NCBI GenBank assembly: GCA_900550135.1
Contig: URQO01000002.1
Location: 39,823 to 103,822 of the forward strand
Length of the DNA: 64,000 nucleotides
Origin: an uncultured Eubacterium sp.
GTDB lineage: Bacteria > Bacillota > Clostridia > Lachnospirales > Lachnospiraceae
Direction of reading: 5' to 3'
Positions 1 through 9,106 of the stretch are shown one piece after another. A model generated the notes under the pieces. That model was given only the letters and a program-made list of their open reading frames with translations. It was not told the DNA's origin and did not search any database. Made by a program: the position numbers and the translations under genes. Position 1 is the first letter of the stretch. The number at the start of each line of letters is the position of its first letter.

Positions 1-414
1 ATCTTTATTGTCCATCTTGCCTGCTAAAGCCATTCCCACTGCTGTAGAAACACCCTGTCCAAGTGAACCGGCTGACATTTCAACGCCAGGTGTATGTTTC
101 ATGTCAGGATGTCCCTGAAGATATGAGTCTATATGTCTTAATGTGACCAAATCTTCTTTTGGAATAAATCCTTTCTCTGCCAAAACTCCATATAAAACAG
201 GTGCTGCATGTCCTTTTGATAATACAAATCTGTCTCTATCAGGATTTTTTGGATCATTTGCATCAATATTTCTCATTTCTTCATAATATAGAAATGTAAC
301 CATATCTGCTGCTGATAATGATCCTCCGGGATGACCTGATTTTGCACTGTGCAATGATGTTACAATGTTTTTTCTAACTTCATTTGCAATTTTTGAAAGC
401 TGTAAATTTTCCAT
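1..414 (-). CDS. Transketolase, N-terminal (ThDP-binding) subunit, partial
   Basis: The first 138 codons of a transketolase N-terminal half, running off the left edge of the window. The translation starts MENLQLSKIANEVRKN and contains the thiamine-diphosphate region motifs SGHPGGSLSAADM, SKGHAAPVLYG and GSLGQG. In Clostridia transketolase is often split into two genes, an N-terminal subunit binding the ThDP pyrophosphate and a C-terminal subunit. The short start before the SGHPGG motif suits either the split or the full-length form, so the window cannot decide. It would act in the cytosolic non-oxidative pentose phosphate pathway. The ATG at 412-414 follows an AGGAAAGGATT ribosome binding site. 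It lies 56 bases downstream of the next gene on the same strand. Confidence 0.9.
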   Translation of the reverse strand, partial: MENLQLSKIANEVRKNIVTSLHSAKSGHPGGSLSAADMVTFLYYEEMRNIDANDPKNPDRDRFVLSKGHAAPVLYGVLAEKGFIPKEDLVTLRHIDSYLQGHPDMKHTPGVEMSAGSLGQGVSTAVGMALAGKMDNKD

Positions 415-470
415 TTTTTAATCCTTTCCTACAATTACTTTATATATCTATTGTTTAGCTAAATTTTAGA

Positions 471-3400
471 TTAAATTTCAAAATCTGACTCCTCTAATGT
501 ATGAAGCCCATCCTGATCTGACTTTGAGCTGAAAATTCCCTTGAATTTTCTACCTAATCTACCTGATTTATTTATGGCATTGTCAACGATACCTTCTACA
601 TCATTTTGACTTATTCCCTTGTTTGCTCCAAAGAAATCGTCAATTGCCTTATAAAATGCCAGGTTTGCCAACTCATCCAATGCATAACCTTTTTCCAATG
701 CATACTGTTTTCCGTATTCTACCCATTCTTTAATATCGTATTCTTTTATCTTAATAACATGGTTGAATACACTTTCAAGTCGTGGTGATGTTTTTACAAG
801 CTCTTCCATTCCATCCATATTACCTTCTAAAACAATAAGCATGTCATCTGTAAACATTCCACAACCATCAATAAGATCACTTACTGTCATCTTTCCTAAC
901 TGTTCTGCATTTTCCACAATCAAATCACATCCTACAAGTTTTGTAAGTGCATATCTGAATCCTTTTTTGTTAAGAACATTGGCATCAACTTTTGCAAGTT
1001 TTCTGTTTCTACGTCCTCGTTTTCTGTTTACCAATTTTATCATTTCAACGGCAAGAGTTGTCTTTCCCGTCTTTTCGTTACCCATGATAATAACATTTCC
1101 TTCATCAGACTTGCCATTTGGTGTGTAGTTTACTATAAGATTCTGCAACACTTCTCTTATGTTTGTCTCTAAGCCTTCAACATTTAAATAATTCTTAAAC
1201 TCTGTAAGTTCTGCTTCTGACAAAATATCTTCACTTGTCACTTCATTAGTTTTGTTTAAGACTTCTTTATTCTCTGTCTTACCTGATTCATCCTTTTGTT
1301 GCTTGTCTTCTTTGTTTTCTTCTAAAACTTCATTATTTGTTTCTGTTTCTTTCTTTTCTTCTGTTACACTCTCTGCAGGAACATCAGCAACTGTTTCTTC
1401 TACAGATGCCTCCGGTTTTGATTCATTATTCTCTACTATGTCTACCTTTGGAGATTCCTGTTTTATCTGAGAAGTTTTTGTTTTTTCTTCTTTTGCAAGT
1501 GCAATTTCGCCTTCTTCAACTATTCCTGCACCTGATAAAACTTCAACCTTTGATGTAGGTTCAACCTTTATATGAACTTCAGGCTGTTCCTGATTTTCAT
1601 TGTTTGCCACAACTTTCTCTGCTTTTTTGATTGCTGCCTGCAACTCATCTCTTGTTGGAAGTTTGTCTGTTTTATATCCCAAATCAGAATTTTCTGCAAT
1701 ATTTTTATAAATATTATTCTGTCCAATATCATTGCTTACATCTCTCTTTGGTTTTTCAAATTCCAAGTCCAATGCCGGAACATGTTCATCCTCTATAGTA
1801 TTAACTTCTTCAGATGGCACAACTGTGTCAGGTCTTACTGCCTTTGATACCTTTGGAACATCTGCATTTAAAACATCCTGTTTATTGAAAATTCGTGTAT
1901 TTCCAATATCATCCGCATTTGTATTAAAAATACGTGTATTTTCCAGATTCTGTGATGTTCCCTCCGTTTGTACTGACTGTGCATCAGTTTTTTCTTTTTC
2001 CAAATCTTCTTCTAATATAATATCACTGTCATCAAACTCAGCTATCTGTGAATCAACCCCCTCTAAATTGTCTGATTCTAAGTCAGCCGCGTTATCTGCA
2101 TCTTTTTCCAAAATCACTTCATCTACTATATTCTCATCTAAAGTTGTTTCATTTTTCTTAGTTGTCTTTGCTTCATCTTCTTCATTTATCTTAACTTCTT
2201 CAGATGTCACATTTTCAGACATATCAGAATCTTTATCACTACTTTTTGATGTTTTACCTGTTTCTTCAGCATCACCGATAATATCAACAGCCTGCTGTAC
2301 TGTTTCAGCCTTTAATATACCTCTTTCCTGAAGCTGTCTTAAAATATCACCAACATCCTTTATATTTGTTAATTTCTCTGTCTTGTATTCGTCTTTGTTT
2401 TCATCTTCTGAATCGTTGAAGAATTCACCTGAAACATCCTGAAGTTTGTCGTCATGAGCCTGACCGTTATCTTCTTTTTCTGAATCTGTGCCTTTTTCTA
2501 AGTCCAACTGTTCTTTAGCTGGTGTTTTATCATCTTCTTTTGTATCTGCTTCTTTGTTTTCTAAAATATCATCATTCAACAATATTTCTTCCATGTCAGC
2601 GTCTTCTGTTTGTTCATATCCTGCAAATGTATTGTTTTTAGACAAATCATTAATTACTTCTTCATCATCTTTTATTTCTATGATTTCCATTTCAGGCTTT
2701 CTTAACTGTCCAATATCTTCATTTGCCTTTTCAATCATTTCAGGATTAATTGAAAATGGTCTTTTCTTTTTTCTTTTAAATGACTTTTGCTGAATTTCAT
2801 CTTCTGAATCATTATTATTAACAGGTTTTTCCTTGTTTATATTCTTCAAATGTTCTGCATCTGTAATCTCAATTACTTCCTCAGCATTTTTAGCCTCTGC
2901 TTCTTCAACCTGTTTTTTTGTTTCTTCTTCTTTTTTGTTCTCTTCGTATTTTTCCTGTTGAACATCTGTTAATTTGCTATATTTTTTCTTTAAGGCAATA
3001 GCTTTGTTTACATACTTGCCTTCAGCAAACCATAAAGAAATTTCGTCACATATATCGATGCACTTTTCTTTTTCTCCTGCCTTACTATACAGTTTTGCAA
3101 GTTCATATGCCCATTTTTCTTCCATGTCAATATTGATATATTCTTCCAATATGTCAATCAACTCTTCAATAGGCTTATGCTGTGCTTTTGCCATTCTATA
3201 TTTAAGCACATATCTTGCTGTGTCTCTTGGAGCCATTTCAACAAAATCATCATAATACTTTCTGGCGTCACCAAAATCCTTTGTTTTAATTGACACAAGG
3301 CATAACTTGTATGCAATAAGTCTGCCGGCATTTGTGTTTTCATAAGCTGTCATCAACACATCTTTTGCATCCTCATAATTGTGAGTAACTTCATATGCAT

Positions 3401-3542
3401 CTGCAACAATACTTAAAAAGTTGTTATCTTTTATTTTCTTTAAATCAAGTGAGTCTGCAATGTCTACAGCCTTGTCAAATTCTCTGTTACGCATTGCGTC
3501 TCTTAACTCATCCATTTTTAACATCTGTTCATTTTTATCCAT
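471..3542 (-). CDS. Large TPR / acidic disordered / P-loop ATPase protein
   Basis: A 1023-residue protein I cannot name. Residues 1 to about 200 are helical and TPR-like, with pairs of helices such as NREFDKAVDIADSLDL and NYEDAKDVLMTAYENT. Residues about 200-790 are low-complexity, very rich in Glu, Asp, Lys, Ser and Thr, and probably disordered. In this stretch NTRIFN occurs twice about a dozen residues apart. Residues about 800-1000 form a compact domain with a Walker A motif, GNEKTGKTTLA (Lys about 827), and hydrophobic strands ending in DLIVENAE and MLIVLEG, like an AAA-type nucleotide-binding domain. No signal peptide or membrane segment is seen, so it is probably cytosolic. It follows recR on the same strand with a 28-base gap, and so probably shares the dnaX-ybaB-recR transcript. 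Function unknown; a scaffold ATPase is only a guess. Confidence 0.8.
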   Translation of the reverse strand: MDKNEQMLKMDELRDAMRNREFDKAVDIADSLDLKKIKDNNFLSIVADAYEVTHNYEDAKDVLMTAYENTNAGRLIAYKLCLVSIKTKDFGDARKYYDDFVEMAPRDTARYVLKYRMAKAQHKPIEELIDILEEYINIDMEEKWAYELAKLYSKAGEKEKCIDICDEISLWFAEGKYVNKAIALKKKYSKLTDVQQEKYEENKKEEETKKQVEEAEAKNAEEVIEITDAEHLKNINKEKPVNNNDSEDEIQQKSFKRKKKRPFSINPEMIEKANEDIGQLRKPEMEIIEIKDDEEVINDLSKNNTFAGYEQTEDADMEEILLNDDILENKEADTKEDDKTPAKEQLDLEKGTDSEKEDNGQAHDDKLQDVSGEFFNDSEDENKDEYKTEKLTNIKDVGDILRQLQERGILKAETVQQAVDIIGDAEETGKTSKSSDKDSDMSENVTSEEVKINEEDEAKTTKKNETTLDENIVDEVILEKDADNAADLESDNLEGVDSQIAEFDDSDIILEEDLEKEKTDAQSVQTEGTSQNLENTRIFNTNADDIGNTRIFNKQDVLNADVPKVSKAVRPDTVVPSEEVNTIEDEHVPALDLEFEKPKRDVSNDIGQNNIYKNIAENSDLGYKTDKLPTRDELQAAIKKAEKVVANNENQEQPEVHIKVEPTSKVEVLSGAGIVEEGEIALAKEEKTKTSQIKQESPKVDIVENNESKPEASVEETVADVPAESVTEEKKETETNNEVLEENKEDKQQKDESGKTENKEVLNKTNEVTSEDILSEAELTEFKNYLNVEGLETNIREVLQNLIVNYTPNGKSDEGNVIIMGNEKTGKTTLAVEMIKLVNRKRGRRNRKLAKVDANVLNKKGFRYALTKLVGCDLIVENAEQLGKMTVSDLIDGCGMFTDDMLIVLEGNMDGMEELVKTSPRLESVFNHVIKIKEYDIKEWVEYGKQYALEKGYALDELANLAFYKAIDDFFGANKGISQNDVEGIVDNAINKSGRLGRKFKGIFSSKSDQDGLHTLEESDFEI

Positions 3543-3570
3543 TTATATACCTCTTTTTTTATTGAAGTTA

Positions 3571-4167
3571 TTATACAGTTACCCTTCCCTGAAGTGCTCT
3601 TAACAAAGTGACATTGTCAATACATTCCAAATCACCACCTACAGGCACTCCACTGGCTATTCGCGTAACTTTTATTCCTAAAGGCTTTACCACCTTACTA
3701 ATGTACATTGCCGTAGCTTCGCCTTCCACACTGGAATTGGTTGCAATAATAACTTCATCCACATCATCTTTAAGTCTACTGAAAAGTTCTTTTAACTTGA
3801 TATCATTTTGACCTATGCCTGCCATTGGATTGATGGCACCATGCAATACGTGATACACTCCTTTGTACTCACCTACTTTTTCATAAGCTGCCATATCCTT
3901 TGTGCTTTCAACAACCATAATGGTTTTATGATCTCTTTCTTTGCTACTGCAAATAGGACATACTTCCTGATCTGTCAATGTACAACAAACTTTGCAGTAC
4001 TTTACGTTGCGTTTTGCATTTACCATTGCATTTGCCAAATCTTCCACCTGTTCTTCAGGCATGTCTAATATATGAAAAGCCAATCTTCCTGCCGTCTTTG
4101 CGCCGATGCCCGGAAGCCCTGACAACTCTTCTATTAGTTTTGTTATATAACCACTATAGTAATCCAT
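3571..4167 (-). CDS. recR: Recombination mediator RecR
   Basis: A 198-residue RecR, the usual length. It acts with RecO to load RecA on single-stranded gaps in recombinational repair. Visible in order are the N-terminal helix-hairpin-helix region with [20 protein letters not shown], the four-cysteine zinc motif [16 protein letters not shown] near residues 57-72, and the Toprim domain with [12 protein letters not shown] and an [15 protein letters not shown] segment. The start codon overlaps the stop codon of the upstream ybaB gene by one base (TAATG-type overlap), which indicates translational coupling. The dnaX-ybaB-recR order is conserved across Firmicutes and many other bacteria. Confidence 0.97.
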   Translation of the reverse strand: MDYYSGYITKLIEELSGLPGIGAKTAGRLAFHILDMPEEQVEDLANAMVNAKRNVKYCKVCCTLTDQEVCPICSSKERDHKTIMVVESTKDMAAYEKVGEYKGVYHVLHGAINPMAGIGQNDIKLKELFSRLKDDVDEVIIATNSSVEGEATAMYISKVVKPLGIKVTRIASGVPVGGDLECIDNVTLLRALQGRVTV

Positions 4168-4517
4168 TAAAATAAACCACCTAATCCACCGGTAATTTTA
4201 GACATCTTTTCTGACTGTAAATCTTCCATCTTTCTGATTGCTTCATTGACTGCTGCCATTGTTAAATCTTCAAGCATTTCAATATCATCAGGGTCTACTA
4301 CTTCCGGATCAAACTTAATTGCTGTAATTTCTTTTTTTCCTGAAATTGTAACCTCAACAGCGCCACCTCCTGCAGTTGCTGTATATGTTGATTCTTCTAA
4401 CTCAGTCTGTGCCTCTTCCATCTGTTTTTGCATTTTCTGAGCCTGCTTCATTATATTGTTCATATTTCCAGGCATTCCTCCCGGCATGCCTCCTGGAAAT
4501 CCTCCTCTTCTTGCCAT
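4167..4517 (-). CDS. YbaB/EbfC family nucleoid-associated protein
   Basis: A 116-residue small DNA-binding protein of the YbaB/EbfC family. The N-terminus is Gly/Met/Pro-rich ([15 protein letters not shown]), then a helix rich in Gln, Met and Lys ([18 protein letters not shown]). The conserved beta segment [18 protein letters not shown] and the C-terminal dimerisation helix complete the family pattern. Such proteins form dimers that bind DNA and are nearly always encoded between dnaX and recR, as here. The gene abuts dnaX with no gap and overlaps recR by one base. The exact physiological role of the family is not settled. Confidence 0.96.
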   Translation of the reverse strand: MARRGGFPGGMPGGMPGNMNNIMKQAQKMQKQMEEAQTELEESTYTATAGGGAVEVTISGKKEITAIKFDPEVVDPDDIEMLEDLTMAAVNEAIRKMEDLQSEKMSKITGGLGGLF

Positions 4518-6077
4518 TTAAAAATCCTCCTCTTCAACTTCCATATTTATTTTTGAAACCACTTCCATAAAATAATCACCAAATTTTTGGTTATTGTCCA
4601 GTATGGTCATTTCAATTTTTACCTGTTTTTGTATTTCTTCACTGATAATGTTGGTAAGCATTTCAATAACTTCCGGCTTGTTGCAGCCTTCATATCCAAC
4701 AGAACCTGCGTTGAATACTATCAAAAGTGTATCATCACCCTTTACACTAAATCTTGCATCCTGTAGATATATTTTGTAAGGGTTTGAAATATGTCTCCTA
4801 ATTTTTCCCCAGTTGTTTACAACTTCCTGTATATCAGCAGGAACCGGTTTTGCAAATACTTTTTTAGGCCTTGGTTCTTCCGACTTTTCTACTACAACAG
4901 TTTTTGCTGTTGTTGCAATATCTCCACTTTCAATCTTTTTTTCCATAATGGAAATACGATTATTCAGCGAACCGATATCCTGCTCCATGGCAGGCTTTGT
5001 AAGTTTTATTAATGCAATCTCAATCAACACTCTTTTTTGTGATGAGTATTTTATCTGGTTGGATAACTCTGAGAATATCCTTATATATCGCATTATCACA
5101 TCGGTATCTACCATCTGTGCCTCTTCTTTTAATGCCTGTATTCTCTCAGCTGATGCATCGATAATTTCCGCAGCCTGATCTGATGTTTTTATAAGCATAA
5201 GATTTCGTAAATACCAGATGAAATCATTTACAAACTGACCTAGTTCTCTACCCTGCATAACAATTTCATCCAATACGTGAATGCAGGAAATCACATCACC
5301 TTCAATAATATGTCTTGTAAGGTCACTAAAAATTTCATTGTCAACAGCACCTAATACTTCCAAAACATTTTCATAAGTAAGCTTTTGTCCCAGATAAAAA
5401 GCTATACACTGGTCCAGAAGACTTAAAGCATCACGCATTGAACCATCTGCAGCCTTTGCCACATATCTGATGGCTTTTTCTTCAACCTCAATATTTTCCT
5501 TTTCCATCAGTTCCATCAGTCTTGCCACAATAGTATCTATGGATATTCTCTTAAAATCATATCTCTGACATCTTGATAAAATAGTAATCGGAATTTTGTG
5601 AGGCTCTGTTGTTGCCAGGATAAAAAGTACATATGATGGTGGTTCTTCCAATGTTTTTAATAATGCATTGAAAGCCCCTATTGAAAGCATATGAACTTCA
5701 TCGATAATGTACACAGTGTACTTTCCACTTGATGGTGTATACTGTATTTCATCTCTAATCTGTCGGATATTGTCAACACCGTTGTTTGAAGCCGCATCAA
5801 TTTCTATAACGTTCATTGAACTGCCCTGATTGATGGCACGGCACACGTCACATTGGTTGCATGGACTTCCATTTACAGGATGTTCACAGTTGACAGCCTT
5901 TGCAAATATTTTTGCCACACTTGTCTTTCCGGTACCTCTGGTGCCACAGAAAAGATATGCATGTCCTATTCTGTTTGCGTTAATCTGATTTGTTAATGTC
6001 TGTACAATATGGTCCTGACCTTTTACTTCATCAAAAGTACTTGGTCTGAACTTTCTGTACAATGCTGTGTAAGACAT
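4518..6077 (-). CDS. dnaX: DNA polymerase III subunit gamma/tau
   Basis: The 519-residue clamp-loader ATPase. Residues 1-220 are the AAA+ module, with Walker A GTRGTGKTSVAK, a zinc-binding cluster CEHPVNGSPCNQCDVC, the Walker B region YIIDEVHMLS, and sensor ATTEPHKIP. The collar domain follows, then a short C-terminal domain ending in a Glu-rich tail. It opens and loads the sliding clamp onto primed DNA. I see no internal shift site that would clearly make a short gamma form. It heads the dnaX-ybaB-recR operon. Its conserved upstream partner in Firmicutes, the SRP RNA, is present but separated by the lipase-like gene. Confidence 0.97.
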   Translation of the reverse strand: MSYTALYRKFRPSTFDEVKGQDHIVQTLTNQINANRIGHAYLFCGTRGTGKTSVAKIFAKAVNCEHPVNGSPCNQCDVCRAINQGSSMNVIEIDAASNNGVDNIRQIRDEIQYTPSSGKYTVYIIDEVHMLSIGAFNALLKTLEEPPSYVLFILATTEPHKIPITILSRCQRYDFKRISIDTIVARLMELMEKENIEVEEKAIRYVAKAADGSMRDALSLLDQCIAFYLGQKLTYENVLEVLGAVDNEIFSDLTRHIIEGDVISCIHVLDEIVMQGRELGQFVNDFIWYLRNLMLIKTSDQAAEIIDASAERIQALKEEAQMVDTDVIMRYIRIFSELSNQIKYSSQKRVLIEIALIKLTKPAMEQDIGSLNNRISIMEKKIESGDIATTAKTVVVEKSEEPRPKKVFAKPVPADIQEVVNNWGKIRRHISNPYKIYLQDARFSVKGDDTLLIVFNAGSVGYEGCNKPEVIEMLTNIISEEIQKQVKIEMTILDNNQKFGDYFMEVVSKINMEVEEEDF

Positions 6078-6149
6078 GATTTCTCCTTTACTGTATTATT
6101 TTTGGGCATAGTACACCCATTTACACCTTTGGATAACATTATAAACCAA

Positions 6150-6183
6150 AAAAGTTTTCCATACAAGATGTTGGAAAACTTTT
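6150..6183 (-). terminator. Rho-independent terminator of the lipase-like gene
   Basis: Perfect 12-bp inverted repeat AAAAGTTTTCCA / TGGAAAACTTTT (6150-6161 and 6172-6183) with a 10-base loop, just after the lipase-like gene's stop codon. On the minus strand it runs into a T-rich stretch. It separates that gene from dnaX. Confidence 0.8.
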
Positions 6184-6212
6184 CTTTATTATAAACTATA
6201 TATATTTTTTAA

Positions 6213-8162
6213 TTAGTACATTACATTAAGCCATGCAATATATCCCAGCTGGGTATGGGCAAATCCAAATTTGTTATTTACCTTGCCGTCTACTACCATT
6301 TTAAGCATAACTGTTTTGGCATCATTGTTTGACTTACATGCAGAAATACAGTTTTTAAGTCCTGCTTTCAACTGTCCTCCTAAAACATAACCTAAACCAT
6401 ACTTGCAGAAAAACTCCGGTGTTTTATTTGGCTTTTTCTTGTAGTAGCCGGATTTTTTGTTGCCTGCATATTTCAGAAAAGCTTTTACTAATGAGTTTTT
6501 ACCCTTTACTCCAAAACCATTATATTTTACTTTGCTCAGTTTCTTAAACTTACTTTCCATTGCCTTCTTTTTTGATGCTGTCAAAGTTATATCTACACCA
6601 TATCTTTTGTATCCCCATTTCTTTGGTGCAACTTCTGTTACAAAATCTCCAGGATTTAAGTAATTAAAAATATTTTCATATCCTTTTTTCTTTGCAGAAA
6701 TGGATACTCTTGGCGTTGCAAATGTATATGCATACACGTTATTTTTTCCAACTACGCTATTCATATGTTTTGCAAATAAATTGGCTACTGCTGCGCCTCT
6801 GCTGTGACCTGTAATCCAAACTTTTGTTTTAGAATTTTTACTCAGGCTTACTTTATTTTTGGACAGGTAACTTTTTATTTCTTTATACATTTTTTCTTCT
6901 GCAATAGAAAATCCTGTATGTGTGTTTCCTTTGCCAAGATTCCAGTTGCTGACCCACTCATAGTCACCGCCGGTACCTTTTACCCAGACAGCCACAATAT
7001 TTGTGCCATCTACATTCCTAATACCAACTTCATATGAGATGGTGTCATTATTGTTTTTCTTTGGAGTCTTTTTTACATATTTGTATTTGTTAAACTTACA
7101 TGCTTTTATAAGCTTTGTTGAATAATTTTTGTCATACACAGAAGATGCTGCAAGCATTGATAATTTTGCAAGACCTCCCTGAATTTTTGAACTTGATTTT
7201 GTAAAATATCCATCAGAATACTTTTCTGTATCTTTTAATACTTTCTTTGTCTGACCATCTTTATATGTTCCGGTTACATTTAAAGAAATACTGTTACTTT
7301 TATTTGTGGAATCCTTTACCTTATCTCTATCAAATGGCTGTTTGGACAAAAGTGAGGAATTTGCTTTTACTTTAATAACCGGTCTTACACCATATGAATA
7401 AGTGAAATATTTAGAATATATTGCTCCTGTATATGAAACATAACTTTGAACCATGTTTCCATGATTCCAGCCACCAGGACCTCTAAGCCACCATTTTACT
7501 GCCGGTTCATCATATCCTGCATATTTTGTTGTATAGGCTATTCTTGTATTTGTTTCGCCGTCAGTATTGTCGAAACCATAATCCAAACTTTGAACTTCCT
7601 CACTGTCAAGCAAAGATACTTTGTCATGAGTTTCAATATACTGTGCTGGTTTTTTGTCTATATAAGCATCATTGTATGGATGGTATTTTGTAACATTTAC
7701 AATTGTTTTCATATCTTTTTGTTCATTCTTTGTAAATGCTGTATTGTAAAAATCACCGTTTAGCTTGTCTCTTAATGGTGATTCTGACCAAAATCCCTGA
7801 TAATCACTCATAAAGAGCACTTTCTTTGAAAGAAGTGTGTAATATCCACCACTTTCACCTAAAACAAGCCATTCTATTGAATCATTTGCCTTGGCATAAT
7901 GAAATCTACCATAAGCTTTTGCTCTGGCATATTTCACTCCTTTATACACAACAGTACCGTCTTTTTCAAAATCGGTATCATCTAATGTGTAAATAATATC
8001 TTCATCTGTAATAAAATTTTGGTAATAGGCACCAAAATATACAGATGTTCCCACATCATATCCTGATGCTGCCTTTACGGAAAAATTCCATAAATTAACG
8101 CCTGAAAACATTGACATAACCATGGTCAATGCTATTACCACACTTAAAACTTTTTTCTTCAT
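6213..8162 (-). CDS. Secreted lipase class 3-like protein with DUF6273-like domain
   Basis: A 649-residue exported protein. Residues 1-32 are a signal peptide (Lys-rich start, hydrophobic core, cleavage near VKAASG). Residues about 80-275 resemble the DUF6273 domain: IEWLVLGESGGYYTLLSK, SPLRDKLNGDFYNTAF, WWLRGPGG and YGVRPVIKV. Residues about 325-649 resemble the alpha/beta-hydrolase lipase class 3 fold. They include the nucleophile elbow WITGHSRGAAVANLF (Ser about 454), a candidate acid in LNPGDFVTEV, and a candidate His in FGFAHTQLGY near the C-terminus. Substrate unknown. The start has a GGAGG site. It sits between the SRP RNA and dnaX, which are normally adjacent in Firmicutes, so it is probably an accessory insertion. 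Confidence 0.82.
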   Translation of the reverse strand: MKKKVLSVVIALTMVMSMFSGVNLWNFSVKAASGYDVGTSVYFGAYYQNFITDEDIIYTLDDTDFEKDGTVVYKGVKYARAKAYGRFHYAKANDSIEWLVLGESGGYYTLLSKKVLFMSDYQGFWSESPLRDKLNGDFYNTAFTKNEQKDMKTIVNVTKYHPYNDAYIDKKPAQYIETHDKVSLLDSEEVQSLDYGFDNTDGETNTRIAYTTKYAGYDEPAVKWWLRGPGGWNHGNMVQSYVSYTGAIYSKYFTYSYGVRPVIKVKANSSLLSKQPFDRDKVKDSTNKSNSISLNVTGTYKDGQTKKVLKDTEKYSDGYFTKSSSKIQGGLAKLSMLAASSVYDKNYSTKLIKACKFNKYKYVKKTPKKNNNDTISYEVGIRNVDGTNIVAVWVKGTGGDYEWVSNWNLGKGNTHTGFSIAEEKMYKEIKSYLSKNKVSLSKNSKTKVWITGHSRGAAVANLFAKHMNSVVGKNNVYAYTFATPRVSISAKKKGYENIFNYLNPGDFVTEVAPKKWGYKRYGVDITLTASKKKAMESKFKKLSKVKYNGFGVKGKNSLVKAFLKYAGNKKSGYYKKKPNKTPEFFCKYGLGYVLGGQLKAGLKNCISACKSNNDAKTVMLKMVVDGKVNNKFGFAHTQLGYIAWLNVMY

Positions 8163-8260
8163 TTTTATCCTCCATATTTTTTCTTTTGTATACTATTTAT
8201 ACTATATATTATTCTGTAATATTTTTAAACTATTTTATGAAAATGTATTTTTTTTAAAAT

Positions 8261-8301
8261 AAAGAAGCTGAAACTTCTAAATCAAAAGTTTCAGCTTCTT
8301 T
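8261..8301 (-). terminator. Terminator downstream of SRP RNA
   Basis: Perfect 16-bp inverted repeat AAAGAAGCTGAAACTT / AAGTTTCAGCTTCTTT (8261-8276, 8286-8301). On the minus strand it lies directly after the SRP RNA and is followed by an ATTTT tract. Confidence 0.85.
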
Positions 8302-8310
8302 TATTTTTAA

Positions 8311-8575
8311 TCCGCGCGATTTGCTTTGTGAATACTCCATAAGCGTTACCTTTACAGTTAGCTCGGCTTAGGCTTCCTTATGTCACACAAAATGATCTGC
8401 TTAGTGCTGCTTCATTCCTGACCTGACACGGTTCACAGGATTCTGTTGCATAAGACCCAAACGTCAACACCACTTATAAAGGGCAGCCCTACAAAATATA
8501 CCCGAGGCAAATCATCACCCCTGCTATAGCGGATTGCAGGTACAGGACGCCGCTATCTCCCCGGCTGCGCGGAAG
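8311..8575 (-). ncRNA. ffs: Signal recognition particle RNA, large bacterial type
   Basis: Read on the minus strand, about 265 nt begins with CCGCGCAGCCGGGG and ends with GCAAATCGCGCGG, complementary ends that close the molecule. The helix 8 core that binds Ffh is clear: GTGAACCGTGTCAGGTC followed by GGAATGAAGCAGCACTAAG. The length matches the roughly 270-nt Firmicutes RNA with an Alu domain. It forms the cytosolic particle targeting nascent membrane and secreted proteins. Neighbours tadA upstream and dnaX downstream match the Firmicutes order. Exact ends are inferred from the pairing. Confidence 0.95.
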
Positions 8576-8635
8576 TGTTATATCATATTTAGTTTTAACC
8601 AACGAGTTTTAGCATACCTTACTGTTTTTTCTTTG

Positions 8636-9094
8636 TCAACTATGATTTCTTAATTTTCTAAAAAAACTTGTTAGCAAACTGCTACACTCATCTTTTAAAA
8701 TACCACTTTCTATTTCAACCTGATGGTTAAATTTGTCAACCTGTAAAAGATTTAAAATAGAACCGGCACACCCTGCCTTTGGATTCATGCAGCCAATATA
8801 TACCTTTTTAATTCTCGCCTGAACTATGGCTCCTGCACACATTTGACATGGTTCTGTGGTTACATACATTTCACAGTCATCCAAACGCCAATCACCAAGT
8901 TTTCTGCTTGCTTTTTTTATAGCATTTAATTCTGCGTGACTTAAAGTGTTTCGGTCAATGTTTCTTCTGTTGTATCCCCTTCCCACAACCATTCCGTCAT
9001 GCACAATAACACATCCAATAGGAACTTCATCAAGCCGTTCTGCTTTTTTTGCCTGCACAATTGCCATTTTCATATATTTTTCTTTTTCTCTCAT
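8636..9094 (-). CDS. tadA: tRNA-specific adenosine deaminase TadA
   Basis: A 152-residue deaminase that converts adenosine 34 of tRNA-Arg(ACG) to inosine. The zinc and catalytic motifs are HAELNAIKKAS (HAE) and TEPCQMCAGAIVQARI (PCxxC), with the YIGCMNPKAGCAGS loop typical of TadA rather than of cytosine deaminases. Length is normal. It lies upstream of the SRP RNA in the conserved order, and 12 bases downstream of the GH18 gene, so the two may be co-transcribed. Confidence 0.96.
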   Translation of the reverse strand: MREKEKYMKMAIVQAKKAERLDEVPIGCVIVHDGMVVGRGYNRRNIDRNTLSHAELNAIKKASRKLGDWRLDDCEMYVTTEPCQMCAGAIVQARIKKVYIGCMNPKAGCAGSILNLLQVDKFNHQVEIESGILKDECSSLLTSFFRKLRNHS

Positions 9095-9106
9095 ATTGCC
9101 TTGTTC

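Noticed and set aside
1732..2331. A 199-codon frame opposite the large acidic protein
   Set aside because: Ser/Phe-rich reverse reading of Glu/Asp/Lys-rich codons; a compositional shadow.
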